A DNA stretch of 37,389 nt, taken from the NCBI GenBank assembly GCA_017512745.1, contig JAFWEV010000075.1, forward strand, positions 1-37,389, in the 5' to 3' direction. The position numbers and the translations under genes were made by a program. The notes beneath the pieces were generated by a model. It was not told the DNA's origin, ran no database searches, and was given only the letters and a program-made list of their open reading frames with translations. The number at the start of each line of letters is the position of its first letter. Position 1 is the stretch's first letter. Source of the stretch: Oscillospiraceae bacterium (GTDB taxonomy: Bacteria; Bacillota; Clostridia; Oscillospirales; Ruminococcaceae). Of the stretch, positions 14,683 to 23,031 are shown in pieces.

Positions 14683-15212
14683 CGCAATCGAAAGGCAGGC
14701 AAAAGATGAAACACGCTGAAATCACAACACAGGCCGGACCGGCTGATCAGACAAAAATAGTTGAGGCAGGATCGGGTACCGGACTCACGGTTTTTCTTGC
14801 AGAAAAAGAGTATTCGCAGCAGGAATTGGATCTGTTCAATTCCATAGCCCCTTCATGGATACTGAAGCGCTCAGGTCACAAGTACTTTTTAGCCGATTCC
14901 GACAGCGGCGAAGATGCGGAAGGATGGTATTGCGGATACTTTGATCTTGAACCTTCAAATGCAGTGTTTGAAAATGGCGAATTTGTAGGATTTTACCTCT
15001 GTGCCGGAGATTTCAGATATTCCGGACTGAGCAGATCCAGTTTCTCTGTGGAGGCGTGGGGTTATCCCGGTGATGATCCTTTTAAATTCATTTCTTACGG
15101 TCACAGGCCTCATCTGTTTCTGTTCTCCGATGCAGAAACCCACAGATGGAATGACTGGTCTCTTCTGGTAAGGGATCCGGATAAGCAGTACAACTCATAT
15201 ATCGACTTCTGA
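14679..15212 (+). CDS. Uncharacterised protein coupled to the acetyltransferase
   Basis: The 177-residue product is not a family I recognise. It is hydrophilic with many aromatic residues, especially in the C-terminal half (GWYCGYFDLEPSN, GFYLCAGDFRYSG, HLFLFSDAETHRWNDWSLL), which suggests a compact beta-rich cytosolic protein. The start at 14679 overlaps the preceding stop in ATGA. An internal ATG at 14706, behind AGGCAGG, is an alternative that removes nine residues. No signal peptide or membrane helix is present. Confidence 0.6.
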   Translation: MTQSKGRQKMKHAEITTQAGPADQTKIVEAGSGTGLTVFLAEKEYSQQELDLFNSIAPSWILKRSGHKYFLADSDSGEDAEGWYCGYFDLEPSNAVFENGEFVGFYLCAGDFRYSGLSRSSFSVEAWGYPGDDPFKFISYGHRPHLFLFSDAETHRWNDWSLLVRDPDKQYNSYIDF

Positions 15213-15233
15213 GAAATGTACCCAGCCAGGTCT

Positions 15234-15245
15234 TTCACATGTGAA
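15234..15245. repeat. 12-bp perfect palindrome before the Nudix gene
   Basis: TTCACATGTGAA at 15234-15245 is a perfect palindrome 68 bases before the Nudix gene start, and flanking bases extend it with a wobble pair. It is the size of a regulator half-site pair. No promoter boxes are convincing around it. Confidence 0.35.
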
Positions 15246-15312
15246 GGCAAAAACCTTGACAGTCTCTTTATGTCTGTTCCCCTGTCGGCATCATCTCATA
15301 AAGGAGTAAACT

Positions 15313-15798
15313 ATGGAATACAATTGCGGATTCACCGCTGAGAACAAATGGTTCAGATACCGGGCAGCTGCGATCATTGTGGAAGACGGATATGTTCTCT
15401 TTGCAGGCAACGAGTTGGAAGACTACCTCTACTCGATCGGCGGAGCTGTCCATATGGGTGAGACAGCCGAAGACGCCGTGAGAAGAGAGGTACTGGAAGA
15501 AACCGGCGTCGAATACGAGATAGATCATCTTGCGGTGATCCATGAGAACTTCTTCAACGAGGATATCGGTTCCCATAAAGGGCTGGACTGTCACGAGATA
15601 GCGCTGTATTTCATGATGAAGCCAAGAGGTTCAAAGGAACTCAACAGCGACAGTTACACGCTTGGGATCAGGGAAACCATGCACTGGATACCCATCGATG
15701 ATCTCCACAATTACAAGGCATTTCCTTCTTTTATGGAGTCTTATCTTCTATCCGAACATACAGGTATCGAACACATAATCACAGACGAAAGACAATGA
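15313..15798 (+). CDS. Nudix hydrolase
   Basis: The 161-residue protein contains a complete Nudix box: GGAVHMGETAEDAVRREVLE followed by ETG at about residues 45-67, with the metal-binding REVLEETG. A FMMKPRG and a LGIRETMHWIPIDDLHNYKA segment follow, typical of a Nudix core. It hydrolyses a nucleoside diphosphate linked to another moiety; the substrate is unknown. The start at 15313 follows AAAGGAG. The next gene is the HD-domain protein 70 bases downstream. Confidence 0.93.
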   Translation: MEYNCGFTAENKWFRYRAAAIIVEDGYVLFAGNELEDYLYSIGGAVHMGETAEDAVRREVLEETGVEYEIDHLAVIHENFFNEDIGSHKGLDCHEIALYFMMKPRGSKELNSDSYTLGIRETMHWIPIDDLHNYKAFPSFMESYLLSEHTGIEHIITDERQ

Positions 15799-15868
15799 TA
15801 CTCCCGCTTGGAAAACTTTTATAAAGAGACTAATCAGATCGAATTTGTTTACAAACAAGGAGGCAAAT

Positions 15869-16357
15869 ATGACCATATCTGAGATAATGCAGAAAATGGT
15901 ATCCTTCTCCGAAGGCAAGATCCATGATATCGACCATCTTATCAAAGTCTGGGCATATGCCAGAACAATAGGCGTACTTGAGCATCTCAACGAGGAGACC
16001 CAGTTCATTCTTGAGGCTGCTGCGATCACTCACGATATCGCCTGCCCTCTCTGCAGGGAGAAGTACGGCAGTACAAACGGCAAATATCAGGAAGAAGAAG
16101 GCATGCCGCTGGTCGAGGAATTCTTTAAAGGTTCGGATCTTACGGATCAGCAGATCGGGAGAATCAAATATCTTGTAGGACATCATCACACTCTCACGGA
16201 CATATCAGGATCCGACTATCAGATACTGATCGAAGCAGATTTTATCGTCAACGCTTCTGAAAATGGGTATGACAGAGATAAGATCGAGAACTTTGTTCAG
16301 ATGATAGCCAAGACACCGGCGGGGATAAATCTGATCTCAGAGGTTTTCCGGATCTGA
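15869..16357 (+). CDS. HD-domain phosphohydrolase
   Basis: The 162-residue protein shows the HD superfamily ligands. HDIDHLIKVWAYA contains an early histidine-aspartate pair, AAAITHDIACPL carries the HD dyad, and YLVGHHHTL carries later histidines. ADFIVNASENG carries the conserved aspartate of the last helix. These bind divalent metal and hydrolyse phosphoesters or nucleotides. The start at 15869 is set by AAGGAGG; the frame to 15845 starts with TTG and is not used. Function beyond phosphohydrolase is open. Confidence 0.87.
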   Translation: MTISEIMQKMVSFSEGKIHDIDHLIKVWAYARTIGVLEHLNEETQFILEAAAITHDIACPLCREKYGSTNGKYQEEEGMPLVEEFFKGSDLTDQQIGRIKYLVGHHHTLTDISGSDYQILIEADFIVNASENGYDRDKIENFVQMIAKTPAGINLISEVFRI

Positions 16358-16408
16358 TCGTTACAGCTGATCGGTCTCAGACATACCTGAATCTTCGGAG
16401 GAGAAGTT

Positions 16409-16882
16409 ATGCATTTTGGTTTCTCTTATACAGGTCTCATCTTTCTTGTCATGCTGATGATCCCCAATCTGATCTGGACTAAATATAAGCCGGCAGGGTA
16501 TGAAGAGTATGCAAAAAACGAAAACAGAGTTCTCCTTGCCCTTGAGCGCACAGGAGAGGTTCTGGTCTCATGCGCCGCTCTCATATTTAGCGATTTCAAT
16601 ATCAGAGGATGGTCTCTGCGGAGCTGCTGGCTGATCGCGGCAGGATTATGCATGATACTTTATGAGATCTTCTGGATAAGGTATTTCAGGAGCGGCCATA
16701 CGATGCATGACTTCTACAGCAGCCTTCTGGGTATTCCCGTAGCAGGAGCAACCCTTCCCGTCATTGCATTTTTGTTTCTGGCAGTATACGGCAGGAATAT
16801 AATTCTTGCGGTAGCAGTTGCTGTTCTCGGCATCGGACATATAGGGATTCACCTGGCGCACAAACGTGAAATTCAGTCCTGA
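16409..16882 (+). CDS. Integral membrane protein, family not recognised
   Basis: The 157-residue product has hydrophobic helices at about residues 6-23, 47-60, 71-90, 103-127 and 128-148, joined by short polar loops. The NENRVLLALERTGEVLVSC segment after the first helix, and KPAGYEEYAKNE before it, are reminiscent of small membrane proteins in Clostridia but I do not know a function. The start at 16409 follows CGGAGGAG. It ends just before a very strong palindromic terminator. Confidence 0.7.
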   Translation: MHFGFSYTGLIFLVMLMIPNLIWTKYKPAGYEEYAKNENRVLLALERTGEVLVSCAALIFSDFNIRGWSLRSCWLIAAGLCMILYEIFWIRYFRSGHTMHDFYSSLLGIPVAGATLPVIAFLFLAVYGRNIILAVAVAVLGIGHIGIHLAHKREIQS

Positions 16883-16907
16883 AATATCATCACATACCAT
16901 TGATTGC

Positions 16908-16950
16908 AACTAAAAATAACAGTATTCCTGGAATACTGTTATTTTTAGTT
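16908..16950. terminator. Perfect palindromic bidirectional terminator
   Basis: Two 21-base arms at 16908-16928 and 16930-16950 are perfectly complementary around a single central base. A realistic fold has a 19-bp stem with a 5-base loop. The outer part has five A residues on the left and five T residues on the right, so transcripts in either direction end in U residues. It separates the membrane protein from the ABC exporter. Confidence 0.85.
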
Positions 16951-17011
16951 GGTTGAAAACTGCGCAACCAGAGATTACACTTTTAGTACAAATCATATTT
17001 GTGAGGCGCAT

Positions 17012-17734
17012 ATGGCAATTGTTGAAGTTAAAGATCTTACAAAACGGTACCCGTCATTTACACTTGACGGAGTCTCGTTCGGGATAGGGAGCGGCCGGAT
17101 AACCGGATTCATCGGCAGAAACGGAGCAGGAAAAACGACCACTATCAAGGCTATGCTCAATCTCGTTCATCCCGACAGCGGAACTGTTTCATTTTTCGGC
17201 AAACCGATGGCAGGAAACGAAACGGAGATAAAAAAGCATATAGGTTACTCGACCGGTGCTGTAAGCTGGTATCCCAGAAAGAAAATAAGAGATATCGTAG
17301 ATATAGAAAAAAGATTCTATGATTCGTGGGACCTGGAATCATACGGAAAGTACATGGAACTGTTCGCTCTTGATGACAGGAAAACCCCCATGGAACTGTC
17401 TGAAGGCATGAAGGTCAAACTCAATCTTCTGCTCGCATTGTCACACAAGGCGGAAGTCCTCATCCTGGATGAACCGACGAGCGGTCTCGATCCTTTTTCC
17501 AGAAATGAGCTTCTCGATATTTTCACGGAACTCAAAAACCACGGCGTGGCAGTTTTCTTTTCCACACACATCATTTCGGATATAGAAAAATGCGCTGACG
17601 ATATCGTCTATATCTCAAAGGGAAAGATAGTTTCGGCTGTCAGTAAAGACGACTTCATCAGAAATCACTCTCTTGACGGCGAAAGCCTCGAAGATACAAT
17701 GCTGAGACTCGAAAGGAGCAGTTCCAATGCGTAA
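17012..17734 (+). CDS. ABC transporter ATP-binding protein (YtrB-like)
   Basis: The 240-residue protein has a Walker A at residues 35-43 (GRNGAGKTT), the signature as LSEGM at 129-133 instead of LSGGQ, a Walker B at 149-154 with LDEPTSGLDP following, and an H-loop at H186. The missing canonical Gly-Gly-Gln signature is common in the CcmA/YtrB exporter branch. The start at 17012 follows GAGGCG and corrects a longer frame that begins at 16949 inside the terminator. It overlaps the permease by eight bases, so the two act together as a membrane exporter. Confidence 0.92.
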   Translation: MAIVEVKDLTKRYPSFTLDGVSFGIGSGRITGFIGRNGAGKTTTIKAMLNLVHPDSGTVSFFGKPMAGNETEIKKHIGYSTGAVSWYPRKKIRDIVDIEKRFYDSWDLESYGKYMELFALDDRKTPMELSEGMKVKLNLLLALSHKAEVLILDEPTSGLDPFSRNELLDIFTELKNHGVAVFFSTHIISDIEKCADDIVYISKGKIVSAVSKDDFIRNHSLDGESLEDTMLRLERSSSNA

Positions 17735-18380
17735 TATTCTGATCAAGGAATTCAGGCTCAGCGCCTCTCCCCTCTCATTCTTTTTCATTCTGTTCGGCCT
17801 GATGTTCTTCATCCCGGGATATCCCATACTGTTGGGAGCTTTTTTTGTCACGCTCGGACTTTTCTACAGTTTTCAGGCAACACGGGAAACAAATGATATT
17901 CTCTACTCTGCCCTGCTTCCCATTGCGAAGAGAGATGTAGTTAAAGGCAAATACGCCTTTGTATGCTCTGTTGAGGGGATATCTTTCCTGCTTATGGCAG
18001 CTGTTGTCATCGTGCGGATGACACTGCTCAAAGATTCACCCGTCTACCGGAACAACGCTCTGATGAATGCGAATCTGTTTGCACTCGGCGGTGCTCTTCT
18101 GATCTTCGGACTGTTTAATCTGATCTTTCTGTCCGGATTCTTTAAAACCGCATACAAGATCGGACGTCCGTTTGTCATATATGTCATTGTTGTACTGTTT
18201 ACAGTCACAGCATTTGAGGCTTTGCATCATTTCCCCGGTCTTGGGGCTCTTAACGCTTTCGGAACGGACAGTATGACTCTTCAGCTTCTCATGCTGCTTG
18301 CCGGAGCTCTGCTGTGCGTAATCATGACTGTGCTCTCTTGCGGAACGGCATGCAGCCGCTTTGAAAAACTCGATCTGTAA
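17727..18380 (+). CDS. ABC-2 type transporter permease
   Basis: The 217-residue protein has six hydrophobic helices, at about residues 15-32, 33-50, 72-92, 113-136, 147-166 and 178-201. The early segment TRETNDILYSALLPIAKRDVV, in which a conserved SLPI-like element follows the second helix, is typical of ABC2 membrane-family partners of YtrB-type ATPases. The start at 17727 is inside the ATPase gene with AAAGGAG upstream. Substrate is not known; relatives export antibiotics or peptides. Confidence 0.87.
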   Translation: MRNILIKEFRLSASPLSFFFILFGLMFFIPGYPILLGAFFVTLGLFYSFQATRETNDILYSALLPIAKRDVVKGKYAFVCSVEGISFLLMAAVVIVRMTLLKDSPVYRNNALMNANLFALGGALLIFGLFNLIFLSGFFKTAYKIGRPFVIYVIVVLFTVTAFEALHHFPGLGALNAFGTDSMTLQLLMLLAGALLCVIMTVLSCGTACSRFEKLDL

Positions 18381-18393
18381 AAAAGGAGTCAAT

Positions 18394-18834
18394 ATGCTGA
18401 AAGACAATCTGCTCATGCTCAGGAATCTGCATGGTTTCTCCCAGGAGGAGATAGCGGGAAAGATAGGCATCTCCAGACAGGCATATGCCAAATGGGAAAG
18501 CGGGGCAACGATTCCCGATATAGAAAAATGTCTCCTCCTCGCAAAGGTATACGGCATATCGGTGGACAGCCTTGTAAGGACTCAGACAGCCGAAAACATA
18601 GGTCCAGTACCTCCTGCTCCCGAAGGGAAAAATATCTGGGGATCGGTCTCTGTCAATGAGCGTGGGCAGATAGTGATCCCGAAGGCGGTGCGCAACATGT
18701 TCGGACTAACCGGAGGTCAGCGTCTGATCGTTCTCACCGACGAGCACGAAGGCATTGCTCTTGTTCCGAGCGATAAGTTCGAGGCGAAGATACAGAACAT
18801 CATCAAGATAGCCTCTATAACGAATGATGAATAA
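18394..18834 (+). CDS. XRE helix-turn-helix fused to a SpoVT/AbrB domain
   Basis: The 146-residue protein has an XRE/Cro-like HTH at about residues 5-62 (MLRNLHGFSQEEIAGKIGIS, then RQAYAKWESG) and an AbrB/MazE/SpoVT-type DNA-binding domain at about 82-126 (GSVSVNERGQIVIPKAVRNM, then FGLTGGQRL). Both domains bind DNA in other proteins, so one polypeptide may contact two sites or use AbrB as a dimer clamp. It follows the permease gene by 13 bases with AAAGGAG, so it is probably the local regulator of the exporter. A terminator follows at 18855-18887. Confidence 0.9.
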   Translation: MLKDNLLMLRNLHGFSQEEIAGKIGISRQAYAKWESGATIPDIEKCLLLAKVYGISVDSLVRTQTAENIGPVPPAPEGKNIWGSVSVNERGQIVIPKAVRNMFGLTGGQRLIVLTDEHEGIALVPSDKFEAKIQNIIKIASITNDE

Positions 18835-18854
18835 CATTCCATCATCTGTTTTCA

Positions 18855-18887
18855 ACTCTCTGCAGATCATTCTGCGGAGAGTTTTTT
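18855..18887 (+). terminator. Rho-independent terminator
   Basis: The stem ACTCTCTGCAGA (18855-18866) and TCTGCGGAGAGT (18871-18882) has one wobble pair and a TCAT loop, and is followed by six T residues. It ends the ABC exporter/regulator transcript. Confidence 0.9.
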
Positions 18888-19021
18888 CTCGGATGAATGC
18901 ATTTCTGCCTCTTAACTTTTTCGTTCCGTAATTGTGTTATTATAATAAATTATAATGAATGACATACCTGCAAGGCCTCTCTAAGACCGGATAAGTTCTG
19001 CAATTTGGAAAAGGAGTCCAT

Positions 19022-19729
19022 ATGCTTATAGCAGCGTTCCTCATAAGTCTTATACCGAGTATATGCATATATCTCTTTCTCATAAACCGCATTCTTGATG
19101 ATCAGATATATAGATCCACGTGCGGGAAAGCTCTCATCTATGGCTTTCTCTCCGTTTTTCCCGTAATCCTTATGTCGTTCATATTCTCTCTGCTCGAAAG
19201 GCTTCTTGCGAAGGAACTGCTGGGACCGGTGGCAAAAGAATTCTTCCATGCATATCTGGTGCTGGCATTATCTGAGGAACTCGGAAAATACTTTATGCTT
19301 CAGAAACTGCTCAAAAAGGTTCCGCAGCCTTTCACACCCATAAGCGTGATCACATGCATGACACTTATTGGTCTGGGATTCGGTCTCTTTGAGGATATCC
19401 CCTACGCCCTGTTTACAAGTGCCGGGCAGATGCTTGTGCGTGGAGTTCTTGCGATGCATGCGGGTTACGGCTATATCATGGGTTGTCTCACAGTGAAACA
19501 TATGAAGCGCACGGGAAAGCGCTTCAGCTTTGCGGCTCTTATCGTTCCCGTACTTCTGCACGGAACATATGACTGCTTCCTCTCGGAAGAAGTCTCGGAG
19601 GTCACTGATCTTGCCGTTTTTCTCCCCGTACTTCTTGCGGTTTTCGGAGCAGCTGTTCTGATCCACATGTTCGTATTTTTGAGAAGACGCCGCAATGACC
19701 CGGAATACACATCACCCGCTGCCCTATAA
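19022..19729 (+). CDS. prsW: PrsW-family intramembrane metalloprotease
   Basis: The 235-residue protein has seven or so hydrophobic helices and the diagnostic PrsW motifs. EELGK at residues 85-89 carries the paired glutamates, GFGLFED at 119-125 carries a further glutamate, H146 lies in a HAGYGYIMG element, and H180 with D184 lie in LLHGTYDC. PrsW in Bacillus cleaves the anti-sigma factor RsiW; the substrate here is not known, and no anti-sigma gene is adjacent. The start follows AAAAGGAG. The cyclase-family gene begins 12 bases downstream, so the two are one transcript. Confidence 0.9.
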   Translation: MLIAAFLISLIPSICIYLFLINRILDDQIYRSTCGKALIYGFLSVFPVILMSFIFSLLERLLAKELLGPVAKEFFHAYLVLALSEELGKYFMLQKLLKKVPQPFTPISVITCMTLIGLGFGLFEDIPYALFTSAGQMLVRGVLAMHAGYGYIMGCLTVKHMKRTGKRFSFAALIVPVLLHGTYDCFLSEEVSEVTDLAVFLPVLLAVFGAAVLIHMFVFLRRRRNDPEYTSPAAL

Positions 19730-19741
19730 GGAGATGGTCAT

Positions 19742-20299
19742 ATGCTTATCGATATCACTCTTCCAATAACGAAAGAACTCATTTCAGGAGCTGAAGAAAG
19801 TCAGCGTCGCCTCATGGCAGGCCATCTCGGCACTCACTTTGATGTAATGGACAAAATGTTCCCTCTCGAATATGTGAAGCGCAGAGGTGTTTTCTTCGAC
19901 GTGTCCGGGATCACGGACAGAGATATCGATATCTGCGATATAGATGAGTCTCTGATCGAAAAGGATATGTTTACAGGAATTTTCACAGGTTTTATTGAAG
20001 AGGCAGGATACGGTACCGCGAAATATCACCACGAGCACCCGCAGCTCTCGGATGCGCTCATAGATCTGCTGCTCTCAAAAGAGGTCTCGATCATAGGGAT
20101 CGACTTTGCCGGTGTGCGCAGACATACCGAGCATACTCCGAAAGACCAGTACTGTGCCGATCACGGCGTGTTCATTGTTGAAAACCTCTGCGGCCTTGCG
20201 CCGCTTACGAAAGCCGGCATCTGTACCGTTTACACATTTCCGATGAGTTACTCCGGAATGACCGGTCTTCCCTGCCGCGTCGTCGCCGAAACAGTCTGA
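19742..20299 (+). CDS. Cyclase-family (kynurenine formamidase-like) hydrolase
   Basis: The 185-residue protein carries the family motif GHLGTHFD at residues 27-34, the HxGTHxD metal-binding signature, and a later GIDFAGVRR...H segment that supplies another ligand. It has no signal peptide. Known members hydrolyse N-formylkynurenine or are amidohydrolase-like cyclases; substrate is unknown here. At 185 residues it is shorter than typical formamidases (about 210). AAGGAG precedes its start at 19742. Confidence 0.85.
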   Translation: MLIDITLPITKELISGAEESQRRLMAGHLGTHFDVMDKMFPLEYVKRRGVFFDVSGITDRDIDICDIDESLIEKDMFTGIFTGFIEEAGYGTAKYHHEHPQLSDALIDLLLSKEVSIIGIDFAGVRRHTEHTPKDQYCADHGVFIVENLCGLAPLTKAGICTVYTFPMSYSGMTGLPCRVVAETV

Positions 20300-20323
20300 A
20301 CAGCATAGAAAGGTGTTTCTGTT

Positions 20324-22132
20324 ATGGACCCGCAAAACCGAAAAAAAGGCAGAAAACTGAGCGTACTCACCCAGGTAGCGATCTTCTTTGTTCTGGGAAT
20401 CATTACGGTAGGTATCATCACATTCGTTGCACAGAGTGCCATGGCTGTTGACTCCGTCATGAATCAGACGGAAAACTACGGTTCTTCCGTTGCTCAGGAA
20501 GTAATATCTGCCGTCAAGGAGTACCCGAGTTATGAGTGGCTCATAAAATATTGGCGCGCACACAGCGATGAGATGGATATTGAATACGACGTCACATACG
20601 GTGCTGGTACGGATACCGAGAAGAAGAGCCGTCTCTTCACAACGCGCCATCCCGAACTTGAGATCATGTATGTAAATTCGGAAGAAGCCAAGAGTCTCTC
20701 CGCAGAGGATCAGAAACTGTATGCCGAGATCACCTACTCATGGCTCGTCACTCGCGTAAATCAGATAAAAAAAGCCTACGGTATTGACTATCTGTTCGTT
20801 GTTGCGACAGACAATACGTATTCCGAGCAGTTCTTTCTTGTGAGTGCCGCGGACGATAGAGCCGTAAGAGGAACCAATTACGAGGAAGTCTACCCATTAG
20901 GCAACACGGTAACTCTTGAAGAAGGCGGAAGCCAGCAGCTGGCGATGCGCAGCGCGTACAGACACTCCTCACACCTAGCTGAGGCGGGAAACTACTATGA
21001 CTACTATAAATTCCTCGGATCCGTAGACGACTGTCATGTATTTGTCGGTCTCACCTACAATATGCAGGATCTCACAGATGAGGTTTCCGCACAGATACAG
21101 CGCGGAACACTCGCGGCAGTTATCCTGCAGGTCATTCTCTCCCTCTTCACTCTGTTTCTCATCTTTATGTTTGTCCTTCGTCCTTTGAGAAAGGTTCAGA
21201 AGAACATCAGGATGTACAATATGACAAAAGACAGCAAGGCGGTTACCGAGAACCTGTCAAAGATAAGATCCAGAAACGAGATAGGAGAACTGTCTGAAGA
21301 CGTAGTTGATCTAACCAATGAGATCGATGACTACCTCGGTAAAATAGAGACGATCACCGCTGAAAAGGAGCGTATCAGCACAGAGCTCACTCTCGCTACA
21401 GGGATCCAGACATCCATGCTTCCGACCGAATTCCCCGCATTTCCCGACAGAAAGGAATTCGATCTCTATGCTTCGATGGATCCGGCAAAGGAAGTCGGCG
21501 GCGATTTCTACGACTTTTTCCTGATAGACGACGACCACCTGTGCCTTGTAATGGCTGATGTCAGCGGAAAGGGCGTTCCCGCGGCGCTGTTCATGATGGC
21601 ATCGAAGATAATGCTCACAAACAATGCAAAGCTTCTCAGATCGCCGGCAAAGATACTTGAGGCGACAAATGAAGCCATATGCTCCAACAACAAAGAAGAT
21701 ATGTTCGTCACCGTATGGATCGGCGTGCTCGAGATCTCAACGGGGATCCTCACTGCAGGCAATGCCGGTCATGAGTATCCGGTGATATGCAGACCCGGCG
21801 GACGATATGAACTCTACAAGGACAAGCATGACTTTGTTGTCGGAGGTTTCGGCGGCATGCCGTATGCGGAATATACAGTCAAGCTGGAGCCGGGATCAAA
21901 ACTCTTTGTCTATACGGACGGTGTGCCGGAAGCAGCTGACAAGGACAGAAACCTCTTCGGTACAGACAGATTGCTTGCTGCTCTCAACAAGGATCCGGAA
22001 GCCGCTCCCCAGGCGGTCCTTGCCAATGTAAGACACTCTCTCGATATGTTTGTGAGAGAAGCGGAACAGTTCGACGATATAACAATGATGAGTTTCAAGT
22101 ATACCGGTCCTGCGCCAGCGGATACGGAATAG
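20324..22132 (+). CDS. Membrane PP2C-type phosphatase (SpoIIE/RsbU domain) with HAMP
   Basis: The 602-residue protein has an N-terminal membrane helix (about residues 17-41), an extracellular sensor of about 220 residues, a second helix (about 264-287), a HAMP linker (about 288-345) with a coiled segment to 360, and a C-terminal SpoIIE-type PP2C phosphatase. The catalytic metal-site motif GGDF is at residues 392-395 and is followed by the DVSGKG strand; the DDITMM motif near the end completes the fold. Known relatives dephosphorylate anti-anti-sigma factors. No SpoIIAA-like gene lies here, so the target must be elsewhere. It probably shares a transcript with the cyclase and PrsW genes. Confidence 0.93.
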   Translation: MDPQNRKKGRKLSVLTQVAIFFVLGIITVGIITFVAQSAMAVDSVMNQTENYGSSVAQEVISAVKEYPSYEWLIKYWRAHSDEMDIEYDVTYGAGTDTEKKSRLFTTRHPELEIMYVNSEEAKSLSAEDQKLYAEITYSWLVTRVNQIKKAYGIDYLFVVATDNTYSEQFFLVSAADDRAVRGTNYEEVYPLGNTVTLEEGGSQQLAMRSAYRHSSHLAEAGNYYDYYKFLGSVDDCHVFVGLTYNMQDLTDEVSAQIQRGTLAAVILQVILSLFTLFLIFMFVLRPLRKVQKNIRMYNMTKDSKAVTENLSKIRSRNEIGELSEDVVDLTNEIDDYLGKIETITAEKERISTELTLATGIQTSMLPTEFPAFPDRKEFDLYASMDPAKEVGGDFYDFFLIDDDHLCLVMADVSGKGVPAALFMMASKIMLTNNAKLLRSPAKILEATNEAICSNNKEDMFVTVWIGVLEISTGILTAGNAGHEYPVICRPGGRYELYKDKHDFVVGGFGGMPYAEYTVKLEPGSKLFVYTDGVPEAADKDRNLFGTDRLLAALNKDPEAAPQAVLANVRHSLDMFVREAEQFDDITMMSFKYTGPAPADTE

Positions 22133-22148
22133 TATTTCTGTCCGCAGG

Positions 22149-22157
22149 TGTTATAAT
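22149..22157 (+). promoter_or_regulatory. Extended -10 promoter element before nudC
   Basis: TGTTATAAT at 22149-22157 is an extended -10 element (TGnTATAAT), 30 bases before the nudC start codon. The corresponding -35 region shows no good match, as is usual for extended -10 promoters. Confidence 0.6.
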
Positions 22158-22187
22158 ATCCATAGTTTTTTAAGAATCGGAGAAAAC

Positions 22188-23018
22188 ATGTTTCAGGATA
22201 TTCAGCCCCACATTTACAGCAATGAATTCAGCGATCCCGAAAAGGACGGTTATGCCCTTTACTTCTCGGGCAATTCCGTATGCACCTGCATGACCGATGA
22301 CGATTCGGTCGTTCTCCCGTCCACCGAACAGTTTCCGAGATCCGATACCGCGGACAAGGTCTTTCTTTTCACCATTGACGATGTCCCCTATTACTGGATA
22401 ACTTCAGAACTGAAGCCGGACCCTGCCGCATTCCGCTTCACCTCTCTGGACACGATACGCGGACGCAGACCAAAACACATGATCTTCGCCATAGCGACCG
22501 CCAATTCACTCAGGTCCTGGTATACGGGCAACAAATACTGTTCAAGCTGCCGCACACCGATGGAAAAGTCAGACTATGAGAGAGCCCTCGTCTGTCCGTA
22601 CTGCGGAAGGACCATATACCCAACGATCAGTCCCGCCATCATTGTAGGGATCATTGACGGGGACAGAATCCTCGTGACCCGCTACAAGGACAGGCCTTAC
22701 AGAAATCTTGCCCTGGTTGCGGGATTCAATGAGATAGGTGAATCGATAGAGGACACTGTCAGACGCGAAGTACACGAGGAGACTGGACTTACAGTCGATA
22801 AAATATTATTTTATAAGAGTCAGCCGTGGCCTCAGACCAACAGTCTGCTGATGGGATTCTTCGCTACTGTGAAGAGCCCTGACGGCATTGTGATACAGGA
22901 ATCGGAACTGTCCGAAGCATACTGGTGCAGGCGCGAGGATCTTCCCGAAGACAACGGATTCAGCCTCACCGGCGAGATCATGCAGCAATTCAAAGAACAC
23001 AAAGAACCGACATTCTGA
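22188..23018 (+). CDS. nudC: NAD(+) diphosphatase NudC
   Basis: The 276-residue protein has the zinc ribbon with C118, C121, C136 and C139, a Nudix box from about G179 to G200 (GFNEIGESIEDTVRREVHEE then TG), and the NudC-specific SQPWP motif at residues 211-215. It cleaves NAD(H) to NMN(H) and AMP, and relatives remove NAD caps from RNA. The N-terminal domain is variable and short of motifs. The start follows CGGAG. The next gene begins 13 bases downstream. Confidence 0.93.
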   Translation: MFQDIQPHIYSNEFSDPEKDGYALYFSGNSVCTCMTDDDSVVLPSTEQFPRSDTADKVFLFTIDDVPYYWITSELKPDPAAFRFTSLDTIRGRRPKHMIFAIATANSLRSWYTGNKYCSSCRTPMEKSDYERALVCPYCGRTIYPTISPAIIVGIIDGDRILVTRYKDRPYRNLALVAGFNEIGESIEDTVRREVHEETGLTVDKILFYKSQPWPQTNSLLMGFFATVKSPDGIVIQESELSEAYWCRREDLPEDNGFSLTGEIMQQFKEHKEPTF

Positions 23019-23031
23019 TTGGAGGATATAT

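Noticed and set aside
15234..15245. Operator of a named regulator at TTCACATGTGAA
   Set aside because: A 12-bp palindrome can arise by chance, no promoter boxes surround it, and no local regulator is adjacent.
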